From contig NZ_CAMLHF010000121.1 in the NCBI RefSeq assembly GCF_946479715.1, positions 1-16,590 of the forward strand: a stretch of 16,590 nucleotides of DNA. Reading direction: 5' to 3'. Source of the stretch: an uncultured Pedobacter sp. GTDB lineage: Bacteria > Bacteroidota > Bacteroidia > Sphingobacteriales > Sphingobacteriaceae. Positions within the stretch are counted from its first letter, which is position 1; the number at the start of each line of letters is the position of its first letter. Below are positions 14,856 through 16,590 of the stretch, piece by piece. The notes under the pieces are model-generated. The model saw only the letters and a list, made by a program, of their open reading frames with translations, ran no database searches and had not been told where the DNA came from. The translations under genes and the position numbers were made by a program.

Positions 14856-15746
14856 ATGGTAAACAAAACAGGGGCGGCAGTGCTGTATCCTTCGGGTTGT
14901 ATATTGGGCGAAAGCCCTATGTGGCACAATGAGCGACAGAGTTGCTTTTGGGTTGATATTGAGGGTTGTACGATTTATGAATACAGTTTTCCCGATAAAA
15001 GCTGTCGCCAATATGAATTATCTAAACGCGTTTCTTTAGTAGTTAAAGGCAGTATTGCCGATGAACTTATTGTGGGTTTACAAGGCGGTGTAGCCAGGTT
15101 TAACCTGCTTACTGAAACCTTAACCATGCTTACAACGAAACTTAATGCCGATTGGAAAAGCTACCGCTGCAATGATGGTGGTTGTGATAATATGGGCCGT
15201 TTATGGATAAGCACAACTGAGTTAAAACATAAAACAGATGCGGGTGCACTTTATTGCGTTGATAAGAACTTGCAGGTTAGCGAAAAGCTGGGTAAGCTTT
15301 CTATTTCGAACGGTATGGCTTGGACTGCCGACAATAAGCGGCTCTATCATACCGATAGTGTTACAGGTGCAATTAAGTCGTACCTCTACGATGAGCGTAC
15401 CGGTGATCTGGAATTTGAGCGTATTGCGGTGCAGATTCCTGCAGAAAAAGGTGTGCCCGATGGGATTGCTTTGGATGCCGAAGGTAAACTTTGGATAGCG
15501 TTATGGGGTGGATATGGTGTTGGCAGGTTTGATGTAGATTCTGGTGAAATGGTTGGTTTTGTTGATGTTCCTGCTCCTAACGTAAGCAGTTGTGCTTTTG
15601 TTGGAGATTCGCTGGACCAGATGATCATCACTACTGCAGAAAAAGGAATGACAGAAAATGACCTTAAGGAATATCCGGAAAGTGGTCATATATTTATAGT
15701 AGAGCCTGGCGTAACAGGTGCTCCGGTTTTTAATTGTGCGTTATAA
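14856..15746 (+). CDS. SMP-30/gluconolactonase-family sugar lactonase
   Basis: This 296-residue soluble protein is a six-bladed beta-propeller of the SMP-30/gluconolactonase/LRE family. The divalent-metal residues are visible in the family's spacing: Glu19 in LGESPMW, Asn152 in SNGMAW and Asp202 in PDGIALD, with Asn106 in RCNDGG as the substrate-contacting residue. These lactonases open sugar lactones to the sugar acid. No signal peptide is present, so it acts in the cytoplasm. The full length is normal. The IlvD/Edd-family dehydratase starts 10 bases behind its stop, so the two are one operon: lactone hydrolysis followed by dehydration of the sugar acid. Which sugar (arabinose, xylose, fuconate or other) cannot be read here. 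Confidence 0.92.
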   Translation: MVNKTGAAVLYPSGCILGESPMWHNERQSCFWVDIEGCTIYEYSFPDKSCRQYELSKRVSLVVKGSIADELIVGLQGGVARFNLLTETLTMLTTKLNADWKSYRCNDGGCDNMGRLWISTTELKHKTDAGALYCVDKNLQVSEKLGKLSISNGMAWTADNKRLYHTDSVTGAIKSYLYDERTGDLEFERIAVQIPAEKGVPDGIALDAEGKLWIALWGGYGVGRFDVDSGEMVGFVDVPAPNVSSCAFVGDSLDQMIITTAEKGMTENDLKEYPESGHIFIVEPGVTGAPVFNCAL

Positions 15747-15756
15747 TAAAATAGAT

Positions 15757-16543
15757 ATGGAAAAAAAGCTTCGCAGTCAGCAATGGTTTGGTAAAAAAGG
15801 TAAAGATGGGTTTATATACAGGGCCTGGATGAAAAACCAGGGCATTCCGGCTGATGAGTTTCAGGGTAAACCTGTTATTGGAATTTGCAATACATGGTCG
15901 GAATTAACCCCATGTAATGCCCACTTTAGGGAACTTGCCGAATCTGTAAAAAGAGGGGTTATTGAAGCAGGTGGTTTCCCGGTTGAGTTTCCGGTGATGT
16001 CATTAGGCGAAACCTTGATTAAACCTACGGCCATGCTTTACCGCAACCTGGTAAGTATGGATGTGGAAGAGTCCATCAGGGCTAACCCTATTGATGGCGT
16101 GGTGTTGATGTGCGGATGCGATAAAACAACTCCGGCGCTGGTTATGGGGGCTTGTAGTGTAGATATTCCCTCCATTGTGGTTTCGGGTGGTGCAATGCTT
16201 ACAGGTAAATTTCAGGGTAAAAATATAGGTACCAGTGATATCTGGAGGTTTTCTGAAAGTGTAAGGTCAGGAATCATGACAGAAGAGGAATTGAACCTGG
16301 CAGAGGCTGGTATGTGTAGGAGCAGGGGGCATTGTGCGGTTATGGGCACTGCATCTTCTATGGCTTGCATGGTTGAATCGCTTGGGCTTTCGTTGCCTGG
16401 TAATGCGGCTATTCCTGCTGCTGATGCTTCCAGAAAGGTGCTTGCTCAGTTCTCGGGCCGCAGGATTGTGGATATGGTTAGGGAAGATTTGAAACCATCT
16501 GATGTTCTGGTGCGCAAAGCTTTTGAAAACGCAATAAAGGTAA
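15757..16543 (+). CDS. IlvD/Edd-family sugar-acid dehydratase, cut by adapter
   Basis: The first 262 residues of a dehydratase of the IlvD/Edd family are present, under half of the usual 570-600. Iron-sulfur ligands are intact: Cys53 in ELTPCNAH, Cys121 in GCDKTTPA and Cys193 in GHCAVMGTASSM. Their spacing is nearly that of the [2Fe-2S] sugar-acid dehydratases such as L-arabinonate dehydratase, which turn an aldonic acid into its 2-keto-3-deoxy acid. The start at ATG 15757 follows the lactonase stop by 10 bases; an earlier in-frame start would overlap the lactonase. After AFENAIKV, where the family continues with Asn and a Gly-Gly-Ser-Thr-Asn motif, the sequence switches to adapter. The stop codon at 16576-16578 is an artefact. 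The true gene continues beyond the contig. Confidence 0.93.
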
Positions 16544-16590
16544 AGATCGGAAGAGCGTCGTGTAGGGAAAGAGTGTAGATCTCGGTGGTC
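16544..16590 (+). other. Illumina adapter sequence left in the assembly
   Basis: From 16544 the bases begin AGATCGGAAGAGCGTCGTGT and continue as the standard Illumina TruSeq-type adapter to the end of the window, all 47 bases agreeing with the adapter as I remember it. It reads in frame as IGRASCRERV, a peptide well known from contaminated database entries. It is a sequencing artefact, not genome. Confidence 0.98.

Noticed and set aside
16544..16578. Genuine short C-terminus of the dehydratase
   Set aside because: The bases are an exact adapter sequence and the family's conserved continuation after AFENAIKV is missing.

Overview
The window looks like a contig from a Bacteroidota genome, most likely a Sphingobacteriaceae (Pedobacter-like) bacterium. 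The basis is AT-rich DNA without Shine-Dalgarno sites, several TAnnTTTG promoter boxes of the Bacteroidota sigma factor, a 7TMR-DISM hybrid histidine kinase, and small secreted proteins or lipoproteins with the Cys-Lys-Lys-Lys start common in this group. The genus is inference from style, not from a marker gene. The last 47 bases (16544-16590) are not biological: they are an Illumina adapter, which cuts the final gene and marks the end of an assembled contig.

Left part (1-5744), a defence-type region, very AT-rich. First comes a translationally coupled pair: a GHKL-fold ATPase-like protein (16-852) and a 767-residue protein with two degenerate phosphoribosyltransferase (PRTase)-like segments (849-3152). 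After a terminator-like hairpin follows what I read as a complete retron operon: a PRTase effector with an intact PRPP loop (3328-4164), a small winged-helix protein (4175-4495), a structured non-coding RNA with a long msd-like hairpin (4501-4675), and a retron-type reverse transcriptase with YADD (4689-5744). PRTase plus winged helix plus RT is the gene set I recall for type III retrons. In retron systems the RT makes msDNA from the ncRNA and holds the effector inactive until a phage disturbs the complex; that this one does so is inference.

Middle part (5745-9424), accessory and poorly known. A 730-base gene-free stretch holds a strongly structured RNA candidate (6061-6236) behind a good promoter box, and an extragenic palindrome. 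Four small genes follow (6478-8261); three have signal peptides or a lipobox and none has a firm function. Then comes a MntA/HepT-type toxin-antitoxin pair (8324-8960), possibly read from a leaderless mRNA. The gap behind it carries a 171-bp element with 25-bp terminal inverted repeats (MITE-like) and a GC-rich palindrome with duplicated 14-mers.

Right part (9425-16543), more chromosomal in character: a DHA2-type drug exporter divergent from an Lrp/AsnC regulator that probably controls it, an Rpn/PD-(D/E)XK nuclease of the transposase_31 type, a hybrid histidine kinase on the minus strand, and divergent from it a sugar-acid pair, an SMP-30/gluconolactonase-family lactonase and an IlvD/Edd-family dehydratase cut by the adapter. 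The last two probably act in sequence: lactone to sugar acid to 2-keto-3-deoxy acid.
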